Made by a program: the position numbers and the translations under genes. The notes under the pieces were generated by a model that saw nothing but the letters and a program-made list of their open reading frames with translations, was not told where the DNA came from and ran no database searches. Below are positions 41,097-48,827 of a DNA stretch of 64,000 bases, in pieces (positions within the stretch are counted from its first letter, which is position 1; every line of letters starts with the position of its first letter). Location: positions 1 through 64,000 of the forward strand of contig DASXHD010000016.1 in the NCBI GenBank assembly GCA_036488725.1. The letters run 5' to 3'. The stretch comes from DASXHD01 sp036488725 (GTDB lineage Bacteria > Myxococcota_A > Polyangia > Polyangiales > Polyangiaceae).

Positions 41097-41195
41097 CCGG
41101 TCAAGGATGCGAAGCACCGCCGCAGGCGGCGACGCCGCCGGCGTCCTCCTTGAACGGCCCGCGCACCGCGCTACCCTCGAAAATCCCGAGCGAGC
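41097..41195 (-). repeat. 99-base leader element, right copy of inverted pair
   Basis: Reverse complement of 40263-40361 with nine differences. Hairpins on this strand are GACGCC-GGC-GGCGTC (41131-41145) and CCGCC-TGC-GGCGG (41117-41129). One stem position differs from the left copy as a paired G/C to C/G swap, keeping the pairing. It lies 58 bases before the start codon at 41038. Confidence 0.8.
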
Positions 41196-41210
41196 GTCTT
41201 CTTCGGATTC

Positions 41211-41254
41211 GGAGAGGGACGCGGACGCGGAGGCGGAGGCGGAGACGGAGACGG
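41211..41254 (+). repeat. GGAGAC/GGACGC simple repeat (right flank)
   Basis: GGACGC, GGAGGC and GGAGAC hexamers, purine-rich on the plus strand like the left tract. They include the shared 15-mer at 41240-41254. The tract ends 7 bases before the stop of the membrane protein gene at 41262. Confidence 0.65.
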
Positions 41255-41261
41255 TTTCGCC

Positions 41262-43520
41262 CTACGGCGCGTGGATGGTCGCGACCAGCACCCGATCGTC
41301 GTCGACCGTCGCCGTTCCCTTGTCGACCACATGAAGCCGCGCTCCCCCGCGCCGCGCGCGCCACACGCCCGCCCAAATCTTGTACGTCTTCCCCGACTCC
41401 ACCGCGATCCCCGGCAGCTCGTCCCTCAGCGTCATGTGCACGGGCAACGTCTCGAACGTGGCGACCGTCGCGACCGCGACATGATCGACGTTCACCGCGT
41501 CGCCCTTGTCCGGCTCCATGTGCACGAAAATGCCGAGCCCATCCGGCGCGGGGTGGTCGAGCTTCCAGTCGATCTCGAAGTCGAGCATCGGTCCGTCGGC
41601 GCTGCGGTGCACTTCGATGCGCGCGGCCTCGAGCTCGATGCCTTCTTCGAGCTTCACGCCGATCGGACGCGCGCCTTCGGGCGGCTCCGCCTGCGCGATC
41701 GGCTCGCCGCTCGTGAGCGCGGGAGGCGGCCTCGGTCGTTTCGGCTCCGAGACGACCGCCATCGTGATCACGATGACGTAGAACGGCGCGGCGGCGATCG
41801 CGAGCTGCTTCACGTGACCGAGGCGAGGCTTTCGCCACAAGACGAACGCCGCGAGCAGCGCGACGAGCGACGCGAGGCCGCCGCCGAGGGCCGAGCGCGG
41901 AAGGAAACGCAGCACGAGATCGTGACTTCCCTCGGGCACGTCCACCGCGAGGCGCCCGTCGTCGGCGAGCACGGTTCCGATCGACGCGCGCCATCCCGGA
42001 TGCCAATTTTGATTCACGATCACGCGCGCCGGTTTCTTCGCTTCGACGTGCAGCGTGATCGAGTTGGGCGACCACGCGCGGCGCTCGACCGTGCCCGACG
42101 TCGCGTCGGACAAATATTCTTCGTGCTCGAGATCGCCACGGAGCGCGGTCGACTGCGGGATCGGATAATCGTCGAAGCACGAGAGCGTCCCGCGCTCGAG
42201 CGCCGGGTAATACGCGGCGAGCCACCGATTGCCGCGCGCGTTCGCAAACTCGCGGTGGCCAACATTGGCCGTCGGAGCGGCCATCAATGTCCGCCCGCGT
42301 TGCCAAGCCCACGAATTGTCGACGAGGACGCCGTCGTCGATGCACGCGAGCGTCATCGCGCCGAGCACGATGAAGGTCGCCGCTTTCTTGCGACGTCGCG
42401 CGAGCGCTTCGAGCTTCCCGAATCCGACCGCGGCGAGCGACGCGTACGCGAGCGCGAACGGCACGAGAAATCGCTCGGGCGACCGCAGCATCGTGTACGG
42501 CGGGATGGTCCGCAGCATCGCGTAGCCCGACGGGTTCGAGCCGTATCCGGCCGCGAGCCACAAGAAAAAGCACGCGCTCGCGACTGGCCAGAAGCTCTTC
42601 TTTCCGATCGCGCCGAGCACGACGAGCGGCAAGACGAGGACGCCGACGAGAAAATCTCCGCGAAATGGAATGCGCGAGCCGAACAGCATGTGCGCGATCG
42701 CGAGCGGCGCGTTGGCGTCGTTCGCACCGATGACGCGCGGCGAGGACGCGAGCGTCTCGGCGATCGGCCAGAGCCTCACCGCGGCGATGCCGCCGCCGAT
42801 CAGCGCCGCGACCGCGCCGAGCGCGAGCGCCGAGACGATGCGCCGGCGGTCTTTGCGAAAACGAAACACGGCCTCGGCGAGCTCCCACGCGCCGACGAGC
42901 AGCGTGTACGGCGCCGCGTAGGTCCCGCCGAAACAAGTCATCAGCCCAGTCGCGCCGCCCGCGATGACCGCGCCGCGCGATTCGCCGGCGAACGCGCGAC
43001 GAAGCCCGAGCGCCGCCCACGGCAAGAGCTCGAACCCGAAGAAGTTCACCCACTCGAACGACCCCGACCGCGGAAAGAAACCGCAGAGCGCGAAGAGCGG
43101 CGCCGCGAGGAGCGCACCGAGCGCGCCCGCTCCGCGCGAACGCCCATAGCGATACATGCCCTCGAGCCCGGCGACCGTGAGGAGCACGGCGACGAGCGGG
43201 CTCGACCGGAGCACGCCGAAGAGCAGCGTGAGCACGAACGTCGGCGACGAAAAACGCGCCGACGGCGTCCCGAGCGCGTAGATGCCACCGCAGTAATACG
43301 GATTCCACAGCGGCAGCTCGTGGTACTTCGCGACCGTTCGCCGCGCGGCTTCCTCGAAGAGCGTGAAGTATTGCGCGTCCCGGAAGTCGACCATCGACCC
43401 CGCGTGCGACAGCCACACCCACTGCGCCGCCACGGCGAGCGTCACGAAGAGCGCGAGCCGCGGCCACGTCCTCGGCGCGAGCTCACGCGCGATCGCGATC
43501 GGTCGTCTCCAGCGGTCCAT
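41262..43520 (-). CDS. YfhO-like polytopic membrane protein
   Basis: A 752-aa membrane protein with about 11-13 helices, the large majority in residues 1-420, and a soluble C-terminal part with a helix pair near 585-625. The N-terminal periplasmic motif FRDAQYFTLFEEAARRTV...LPLWNPYYCGGIYALG is typical of YfhO/GT-C-type glycosyltransferase-like proteins, which use lipid-linked sugars. I see no decisive DxD. The start overlaps the stop of the upstream gene by one base (TGATG). The GGAGAC tract lies directly downstream of the stop. Confidence 0.75.
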   Translation of the reverse strand: MDRWRRPIAIARELAPRTWPRLALFVTLAVAAQWVWLSHAGSMVDFRDAQYFTLFEEAARRTVAKYHELPLWNPYYCGGIYALGTPSARFSSPTFVLTLLFGVLRSSPLVAVLLTVAGLEGMYRYGRSRGAGALGALLAAPLFALCGFFPRSGSFEWVNFFGFELLPWAALGLRRAFAGESRGAVIAGGATGLMTCFGGTYAAPYTLLVGAWELAEAVFRFRKDRRRIVSALALGAVAALIGGGIAAVRLWPIAETLASSPRVIGANDANAPLAIAHMLFGSRIPFRGDFLVGVLVLPLVVLGAIGKKSFWPVASACFFLWLAAGYGSNPSGYAMLRTIPPYTMLRSPERFLVPFALAYASLAAVGFGKLEALARRRKKAATFIVLGAMTLACIDDGVLVDNSWAWQRGRTLMAAPTANVGHREFANARGNRWLAAYYPALERGTLSCFDDYPIPQSTALRGDLEHEEYLSDATSGTVERRAWSPNSITLHVEAKKPARVIVNQNWHPGWRASIGTVLADDGRLAVDVPEGSHDLVLRFLPRSALGGGLASLVALLAAFVLWRKPRLGHVKQLAIAAAPFYVIVITMAVVSEPKRPRPPPALTSGEPIAQAEPPEGARPIGVKLEEGIELEAARIEVHRSADGPMLDFEIDWKLDHPAPDGLGIFVHMEPDKGDAVNVDHVAVATVATFETLPVHMTLRDELPGIAVESGKTYKIWAGVWRARRGGARLHVVDKGTATVDDDRVLVATIHAP

Positions 43521-43969
43521 CAATACGAGAGCCTCGGCCGGCAAGGTGGAACCGTCGCGATGGGCTGCCCGGCGCCTTGCCAGCGCTCGTGCATCCCGTC
43601 GTCGACGGCGCGGATGACGTCGCCGAGCCGCGCGGTGCGCGACGTCGCGAACGATCGCATCGCGTCGGCTTCGCGCTGGTGGAAATCGTCGTCCGCCGAC
43701 CAGAGGTCGCCCGGAAATTTCACCGCTGCCTCGCGCCGCATCGACCGCTCGCGCGAAACGATGTCGCGATAAGCGTCGTGCTCGCCGGCCGCGTCGAGCG
43801 GTTTACCCGGCGCCGGCATCGTCGCAAAGACCGCGCGCCCGACGGCGACGAGCGCGACGAGCGCGACGGCGATCTTGGCGGCCCGATCCTTCACGGCGGG
43901 CATCATATCCGCTCGCGGGCCCTCGCGACGCTCCCCGCGCGAGCTCGCGATCTCGCGAGGCTGGTCCAT
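43520..43969 (-). CDS. Small membrane-anchored protein
   Basis: A 149-aa protein coupled to the YfhO-like gene by TGATG. A basic start is followed by one membrane helix (AAKIAVALVALVAVGRAVFA); the remaining ~85 residues are charged (DAYRDIVSRERSMRREAAVKF, DDDFHQREADAMRSF) and probably outside. The start is uncertain: ATG 43969 is the longest, but MMPAVK at 43906 fits a simple anchor just as well. No family is recognised. Confidence 0.6.
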   Translation of the reverse strand: MDQPREIASSRGERREGPRADMMPAVKDRAAKIAVALVALVAVGRAVFATMPAPGKPLDAAGEHDAYRDIVSRERSMRREAAVKFPGDLWSADDDFHQREADAMRSFATSRTARLGDVIRAVDDGMHERWQGAGQPIATVPPCRPRLSY

Positions 43970-44041
43970 CGTCTACCCACGCACTTTCCCGCTGAAAACA
44001 GGCGCGGCGTACGGCACGGCTTTCGCAAAAGCCCGGCTGAG

Positions 44042-44917
44042 ATGAAGCTTTCCCTCCTCGTTTTCGGCGGCCTCGCGGCGGCCCTCGCGCTCGCCTGCAG
44101 CGGCGGCAGCGACGGCACCTGCTCTTCGAGCGGCGAGGCGCTCAGCGTCTGCGCGACTGGCAGCGTCGTCAAAGGCGTCGACGTCTCGATCTACCAAGGC
44201 AGCGTCGACTGGTCGAAAGTCAAAGCGGCAGGCAAGGTCTTCGCGATCGCGCGCGTGAGCGACGGCACCGGCACGATCGACTCGACCTTTGCGACGAACT
44301 GGAAAGGGATGAAGGCGCAAGGCTTGGTCCGCGGCGTCTACCAATTCTTCGAGCCCGGCGACGACCCGACCAAGCAAGCCGACTTGGTCTCGAGCCAAGT
44401 GAAGAGCGCGGGCGGCTTCGACGCGGGGGACCTGCCGCCCGTGATGGACATGGAGGTCACCGGCGGCCAAACCGACGCGACGATCCAATCGCACATGCAG
44501 ACGTGGCTCGACACGATCGAAAAAAGCATCGGCCGCAAGCCGATCATCTACACGAACCTCAACACGTCGTCGCACTTCGGCGGCAAGTTCACCGGCTATC
44601 CGCTGTGGGTCGCGAGCTGGGGCGCCAGCTGCCCGACGATGCCGAACGGCTTCAAAGGTTGGAAGTTTTGGCAGGACGCCGACAACGGAAGCGTGAGCGG
44701 CATCAGCGGCGCGGTCGACACCGACGAGTTCAACGGAACGCTCGCCGATCTCAAAGCGTGGGCGGACCCGCCCGAAACCGACGCCGGCGCGCCGCCGCCG
44801 AAAGATGCAGGCGCGAGCGACTCGGGCGCGGCGCGCGACGCGAGCCCGCCAACCGAGGACGCAAGCGCGCCGGCGCCGGAGCCCGACGCGGGCCCCGTCA
44901 ATCCGTGCGCGCCGTGA
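44042..44917 (+). CDS. GH25 lysozyme-like lipoprotein
   Basis: A 291-aa lipoprotein with lipobox ALAC (Cys19). Residues about 42-235 form a glycoside hydrolase family 25 muramidase: VKGVDVSIYQGSVDWSKVKAAG with the catalytic first Asp, GVYQFFEPGDDP, DLPPVMDMEV with the DxE catalytic pair, and FWQDADNGSVSGISGAVDTDEFNG. GH25 cleaves the beta-1,4 MurNAc-GlcNAc bond of peptidoglycan. The tail is Ala/Pro/Asp-rich (disordered). In a predatory myxobacterium such enzymes can act on prey or on its own wall; which is unknown here. It converges with metK, 9 bases apart. Confidence 0.95.
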   Translation: MKLSLLVFGGLAAALALACSGGSDGTCSSSGEALSVCATGSVVKGVDVSIYQGSVDWSKVKAAGKVFAIARVSDGTGTIDSTFATNWKGMKAQGLVRGVYQFFEPGDDPTKQADLVSSQVKSAGGFDAGDLPPVMDMEVTGGQTDATIQSHMQTWLDTIEKSIGRKPIIYTNLNTSSHFGGKFTGYPLWVASWGASCPTMPNGFKGWKFWQDADNGSVSGISGAVDTDEFNGTLADLKAWADPPETDAGAPPPKDAGASDSGAARDASPPTEDASAPAPEPDAGPVNPCAP

Positions 44918-44926
44918 CGAGCTCTC

Positions 44927-46162
44927 TCAGTCGGCGTAGACGTCGGCCGCTTTGCGCGCCGGCTTCTTCTTGCCGTTGCCGTTCGTGCCGTTCGTCTTGC
45001 CGTTCGACTTGAGGAGATCGTCGGCCATCTTCGCGGCGCGGGTCGTCTTCTCCCACGCGAACTCGCTGCGGCCGAAGTGACCGTACGCCGCCGTCGGCTT
45101 GTAAATCGGGCGGAGAAGTTCGAGCTCGTCGATGAGCGCCTTCGGGCGCATGTCGAAGTTCGCGAGGATGTATTTCTCGAGCGTCTCGTCGCTGACCTTG
45201 CCGGTGCCGAACGTGTTCACGTTCACGCCGACGGGCTGCGCGACGCCGATCGCGTACGCGACCTGCACCTCGCAGCGCGACGCGAGCTTCGACGCGACGA
45301 TGTTCTTCGCGACGTAACGCGCGTAGTAGCAAGCGCTGCGGTCGACCTTGCTCGGGTCCTTGCCGCTGAACGCGCCGCCGCCGTGACGGCCCATGCCGCC
45401 GTACGTGTCGACGATGATCTTGCGGCCGGTGAGCCCGCAGTCGCCCTGCGGCCCGCCGATGACGAAGCGGCCCGTCGGGTTCACGTGGAACTTGGTGTTC
45501 TTGTCGATGAGCCTCTTCGGGATGACCTTCTCGATCACCATCGAGACGACCGCGTCGCGGAGCGTCTTGTATTTCACGTCGGGCGAGTGCTGCGACGAGA
45601 CGACGATCGCGTCGACGCGAACCGGCTCGTGTCCTTCGTACTCGAGCGTGACCTGCGTCTTGCCGTCGGGGCGGAGGAAGTCGACCTTGCCGCTCTTCCT
45701 GATCGCGGTGAGCTGACGCGCGAGCTGGTGCGCGTAGTCGATCGGCGCCGGCATGAGGTTCGGCGTCTCGTCGCACGCGAAGCCGAACATCAGGCCTTGG
45801 TCGCCCGCGCCCTGCTCTTTGTGCATGCCTTCGCCTTCGGTCACGCCTTGCGAGATGTCCGGGCTCTGCTTTTCGACCGCCGTCAGGACCGCGCAGGTCC
45901 CCGCGTCGAAGCCCATCTCCGAGCTCGTGTAACCGATCTCGCGGACCGCGTTGCGGACGATGGTCGGGTAGTCGATGACCGCGTGCGTCGTGATTTCGCC
46001 CGCGACGACGACCATGCCGGTCTTGGCGAGGGTCTCGCACGCGACGCGCGAGTGTTTGTCCTGCGCGAGGAGCGCGTCGAGGATCGAGTCGCTGACTGCG
46101 TCACAGAGTTTATCGGGATGGCCTTCGGTGACGGACTCGGACGTGAAGCGGTAGCGCGACAT
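44927..46162 (-). CDS. metK: S-adenosylmethionine synthetase
   Basis: A 411-aa methionine adenosyltransferase making S-adenosylmethionine from methionine and ATP. The start MSRYRFTSESVTEGHPDKLCD (46162) fits the family and has AGGAG 7 bases before it. Motifs are GHPDK, EQGAGDQGLMFGFA (hexapeptide), GGGAFSGKDPSKVDRSACY and the C-terminal FDMRPKALIDELEL. A C-terminal Lys/Gly/Asn-rich tail (NGKTNGTNGNGKKKPARKA) extends beyond the usual end. The upstream region has the 14-base palindrome GTTCGGATCCGAAC. I see no SAM riboswitch. Confidence 0.96.
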   Translation of the reverse strand: MSRYRFTSESVTEGHPDKLCDAVSDSILDALLAQDKHSRVACETLAKTGMVVVAGEITTHAVIDYPTIVRNAVREIGYTSSEMGFDAGTCAVLTAVEKQSPDISQGVTEGEGMHKEQGAGDQGLMFGFACDETPNLMPAPIDYAHQLARQLTAIRKSGKVDFLRPDGKTQVTLEYEGHEPVRVDAIVVSSQHSPDVKYKTLRDAVVSMVIEKVIPKRLIDKNTKFHVNPTGRFVIGGPQGDCGLTGRKIIVDTYGGMGRHGGGAFSGKDPSKVDRSACYYARYVAKNIVASKLASRCEVQVAYAIGVAQPVGVNVNTFGTGKVSDETLEKYILANFDMRPKALIDELELLRPIYKPTAAYGHFGRSEFAWEKTTRAAKMADDLLKSNGKTNGTNGNGKKKPARKAADVYAD

Positions 46163-46347
46163 TCGACTCTCCTGAACTGAACGTGTTTCTCGTAAACTGA
46201 AGGGCGTATTTCTTACACCATTTTCGCCGGGCGTACAGCCGGGATCCGGTCGATCCCGAAGTTCGGATCCGAACGATCCTTCCGCGAAGCCAACTACGCG
46301 ATGACGCGTTCGTATCGGCTGGCGCGACCGTTGCTCAAGGGAGCTCC
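46163..46347. promoter_or_regulatory. Divergent intergenic region metK / membrane protein, with palindrome
   Basis: A 185-base region holding GTTCGGATCCGAAC (46261-46274) about 99 bases from the metK start, and nearby GGGATC...GATCCC (46241-46257), a second inverted repeat. It carries both promoters and is the only clearly intergenic exact copy of the palindrome. Confidence 0.5.
46261..46274. repeat. 14-base palindrome GTTCGGATCCGAAC, copy 1
   Basis: Exact palindrome, also present at 47890-47903 and 48241-48254. The right side here extends as GATCC, so it is part of a longer partial palindrome. Confidence 0.75.
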
Positions 46348-46767
46348 ATGATGCCGATGCAACCCTTCGCGCAACCTGCACCCGTCCTTCGTCGCCCGGA
46401 GCTGCCCCGATATTTGAAAGCGATCCTCGTGACGAAGCTCTTGGCTTGTCTCGGCTGGATGGCGCTTTCGTTTTTGCTCGTCTTCGCCGGCAGCAGCTCG
46501 AACGAGCCGATCGCGGGGACGACTGCGGAAGGCATGCACGCGGCCGCGAAGCTCGCGATGATCATCATGGCGACCGCGCTCGTCGAGCTCTTCGGTATCG
46601 CCGGGACGTGGTCCTTCAAGCGATGGGGCGTCTACGTGCTCGCCGGCTGCTCGATGCTGAGCTTCGTCCTCGGCGTGAAGAGCGGGCAGGCGTTTGGTTT
46701 CTTCAGCATCGCGACGATGATGGCCGCAGGCTTCGCCATCCTGACGCGCTGGAAGGATTTCGAGTAA
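46348..46767 (+). CDS. Small four-helix membrane protein
   Basis: A 139-aa membrane protein with about four helices (AILVTKLLACLGWMALSFLL, LAMIIMATALVELFGIAG, WGVYVLAGCSMLSFVLGV, GFFSIATMMAAGFAILT). The N-terminus is Pro/Gln-rich and cytoplasmic. The start has GGGAGC 3-8 bases upstream. It is divergent from metK and 14 bases ahead of the FHA/sigma-54 activator, likely the same transcript. No family is recognised. Confidence 0.75.
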   Translation: MMPMQPFAQPAPVLRRPELPRYLKAILVTKLLACLGWMALSFLLVFAGSSSNEPIAGTTAEGMHAAAKLAMIIMATALVELFGIAGTWSFKRWGVYVLAGCSMLSFVLGVKSGQAFGFFSIATMMAAGFAILTRWKDFE

Positions 46768-46781
46768 CGTCGAGATCGCTC

Positions 46782-48113
46782 ATGAGCGACGCGACGGAGC
46801 GGGTGGATCGCGTTCCCAAGCCGCGGGCGAGCTTCGCGCTGACGGTGACCGAGAGCCCCTCGGGTGCGGCCGGCGCGCGCGTGGTGGTCGAGGCGTCGCA
46901 GCCGTCGCGCATGCTCTTCGGGTCGAGCGAGGCTTGCGCCTTTCGCATCGAGGACGATCCGCTCGTCTCGCGCCGGCACTTCGCGCTCGACCTCGACGAG
47001 CGCGGTCTCCGCATCACCGACCTCGAGTCGACGAACGGGACACTGGTCGACGGCGTCGCCGTGATCGACGGGTACCTTCGCGGCGGCGAGGTCGTTCGCG
47101 TCGGCGAAACGGCGCTGCGTGTCGACCGGCTCGAGACCGCGGTGATGCCCGCGCTCTCGGAGCGAAAGAGCTTCGGCCGCGTCATCGGCGGCAGCGTCGA
47201 GATGCGTCGCCTCTACCCGCTCTGCGAGCGGCTCGCGGCTGCGAACGTCGCGGTCGTCATCGAGGGCGAAACCGGAACGGGGAAAGAGGCGCTCGCCGAA
47301 GCGCTTCACGAAATGGGACCGCGCGCGAGCGGACCTTACGTCGTCTTCGATTGCACGAGCGTCCACGGGCCGCTCATGGAGTCGGAGCTGTTCGGTCACG
47401 AGAAGGGCGCGTTCACCGGCGCGGTCGCCACGCGCAAAGGCGTCTTCGAGCTCGCGAGCGGCGGCACGCTTCTCATCGACGAGATCGGCGACCTCGATCT
47501 CGCGCTGCAGCCGAAGCTTCTTCGCGCGGTCGAGCGCGGCGAGATTCGGCGCGTCGGCGGCGACCGGCCGATCCACGTCGACGTTCGGCTCCTGGCCGCG
47601 ACGCGGCGCGATTTGGATCAAGAGGTGGCGGCCGGGCGCTTCCGCGAGGACTTGTTTCATCGCCTCGCCGTCGCGCGCGTCGAGCTGCCGCCGCTGCGGC
47701 GCCGGCGCGGGGACGTCGGGCTGCTCGCGCGGCACTGGTGGACGGCGCTCGGCGGGGACCCGGCGGGGCCGCCGGCCGAGCTTTTGCCGCAGTGGGACCG
47801 TGAGCCGTGGCCCGGCAACGTGCGGGAGCTCCGCAACACGATCGCGCGTCGCATCGCACTAGGGGATTTGGCTGGTGACGAGGGAGATCGTTCGGATCCG
47901 AACGATCGTCCCCCGGCGCCCGGCGACGTCATCGGCGCCGTGGTCCGGTCGGGCCTGCCGTTCGTTCGCGCGCGCGAGAAAGTGGTCGACGAGTTCCAGC
48001 GGCGTTACCTCGAGCACGTTCTTGCCGAGGCAGGCGGCGACACCGGAAAAGCCGCGGCCGCGTCCGGGATTGCGCGCAGATATTTCAACCTCTTGCGCGC
48101 CCGAATGCGTTGA
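46782..48113 (+). CDS. FHA-domain sigma-54-dependent transcriptional activator
   Basis: A 443-aa sigma-54 activator with the same layout as the one at 412-1713. The FHA domain (about residues 15-115) has SRRHFALDLDERG and STNGTLVDG. The AAA+ core (about 125-340) has Walker A GETGTGKE and the sigma-54 loop GAFTGA. It also has LLIDEIGDL and the lid LPPLRRRRGDVGLLARHW. The C-terminal Fis-type HTH is GKAAAASGIARRYFNLLRARM. The linker between AAA+ and HTH (GDEGDRSDPNDRPPAPGD) is encoded by a 22-base perfect palindrome containing GTTCGGATCCGAAC, an insertion-like feature. Activation by a Ser/Thr kinase is expected from the family. The target promoter is unknown. Confidence 0.93.
   Translation: MSDATERVDRVPKPRASFALTVTESPSGAAGARVVVEASQPSRMLFGSSEACAFRIEDDPLVSRRHFALDLDERGLRITDLESTNGTLVDGVAVIDGYLRGGEVVRVGETALRVDRLETAVMPALSERKSFGRVIGGSVEMRRLYPLCERLAAANVAVVIEGETGTGKEALAEALHEMGPRASGPYVVFDCTSVHGPLMESELFGHEKGAFTGAVATRKGVFELASGGTLLIDEIGDLDLALQPKLLRAVERGEIRRVGGDRPIHVDVRLLAATRRDLDQEVAAGRFREDLFHRLAVARVELPPLRRRRGDVGLLARHWWTALGGDPAGPPAELLPQWDREPWPGNVRELRNTIARRIALGDLAGDEGDRSDPNDRPPAPGDVIGAVVRSGLPFVRAREKVVDEFQRRYLEHVLAEAGGDTGKAAAASGIARRYFNLLRARMR
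47886..47907. repeat. Palindrome, copy 2 (22-base perfect form inside a gene)
   Basis: The core GTTCGGATCCGAAC is flanked by GATC on both sides, giving a perfect 22-base palindrome. It falls in the non-conserved linker between the AAA+ and DNA-binding domains and is read as RSDPN. Confidence 0.8.
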
Positions 48114-48139
48114 ACGAAACGCGCGGGGCCCCTCGCGCG

Positions 48140-48145
48140 TAGCTT
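48140..48145 (+). promoter_or_regulatory. Candidate -10 of msrA
   Basis: TAGCTT lies only 4 bases before the ATG at 48150. Confidence 0.35.
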
Positions 48146-48149
48146 GGAC

Positions 48150-48812
48150 ATGAAACCGTTCCTCGCGCTCCCGCTTTTTGCCGTCTTGGCTTGTCACGGG
48201 GTCACGACGCAGTCGGTCGCAACCGAAAATCGTACAGATCGTTCGGATCCGAACGTTCCGGTCAAAGTCGGCGCCGATCCGGGGCATGCCACGCGGACGG
48301 GCGGCAAGCTCGTCCCGACCGGAAACGACAAGCTCGCGGCGTTTGCGGCCGGGTGCTTTTGGGGCGTCGAGGACGCGTTCCGTCACGTGCCGGGCGTCGT
48401 CGCGACCGCCGCCGGCTACTCGGGCGGCCACACCGAGAATCCCACGTACGAAGACGTCTGCACGCACACGACCGGCCACGCCGAGACCGTCCTCGTCGAA
48501 TACGACCCGGCCAAAGTCACCTACGAAAAATTGCTGACCGCCTTCTGGATGATCCACGACCCGACGCAAGTGAACCGCCAAGGCCCCGACTTCGGCGACA
48601 ACTATCGCAGCGTCGTCTTCACGTTCGACGACGCGCAAGCGGCGGCCGCGCACGCCTCGAAAGACGAAGAACAAAAGAAATACACGCGACCCATCGCGAC
48701 CTCGATCGAGCCGATGCGTGTATTCTACAAGGCCGAGGAATACCACCAGCAATATTCCGAGCGGACCGGCGATCACTCGTGCCCGATTGGACGGAAGCTC
48801 GAAAAGATTTGA
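48150..48812 (+). CDS. msrA: Peptide methionine sulfoxide reductase, lipoprotein form
   Basis: A 220-aa MsrA that reduces methionine-S-sulfoxide. The catalytic motif GCFWG (Cys69) and GYSGGHTENPTYEDVCTHTTGHAE are canonical, and YHQQYSE supports the family. Unusually, the protein begins with a signal peptide and lipobox LAC (Cys15), so it is exported and membrane-anchored, repairing periplasmic or outer-membrane proteins. The linker between (RTDRSDPNVPV) is encoded by a GTTCGGATCCGAAC palindrome. No MsrB is fused. A TGTATTCTACA repeat lies at 48719-48729. Confidence 0.95.
   Translation: MKPFLALPLFAVLACHGVTTQSVATENRTDRSDPNVPVKVGADPGHATRTGGKLVPTGNDKLAAFAAGCFWGVEDAFRHVPGVVATAAGYSGGHTENPTYEDVCTHTTGHAETVLVEYDPAKVTYEKLLTAFWMIHDPTQVNRQGPDFGDNYRSVVFTFDDAQAAAAHASKDEEQKKYTRPIATSIEPMRVFYKAEEYHQQYSERTGDHSCPIGRKLEKI
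48241..48254. repeat. 14-base palindrome GTTCGGATCCGAAC, copy 3
   Basis: Inside the MsrA linker just after the signal peptide; read as RSDPN like copy 2. It is preceded by GATC on the left only. Confidence 0.8.
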
Positions 48813-48815
48813 GCG

Positions 48816-48821
48816 TATACG
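48816..48821 (+). promoter_or_regulatory. Candidate -10 (TATACG) before the gene at 48828
   Basis: TATACG ends 6 bases before the ATG at 48828. GGAG in the spacer could also be a Shine-Dalgarno. Confidence 0.3.
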
Positions 48822-48827
48822 GGAGCG

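Noticed and set aside
40199..41261. A diversity-generating retroelement (because of the Avd-like fold)
   Set aside because: No reverse transcriptase, template repeat or variable repeat is seen in the window.
46163..46347. A SAM riboswitch before metK
   Set aside because: The region shows palindromes and an RBS but no SAM-I-type conserved junctions that I can recognise.
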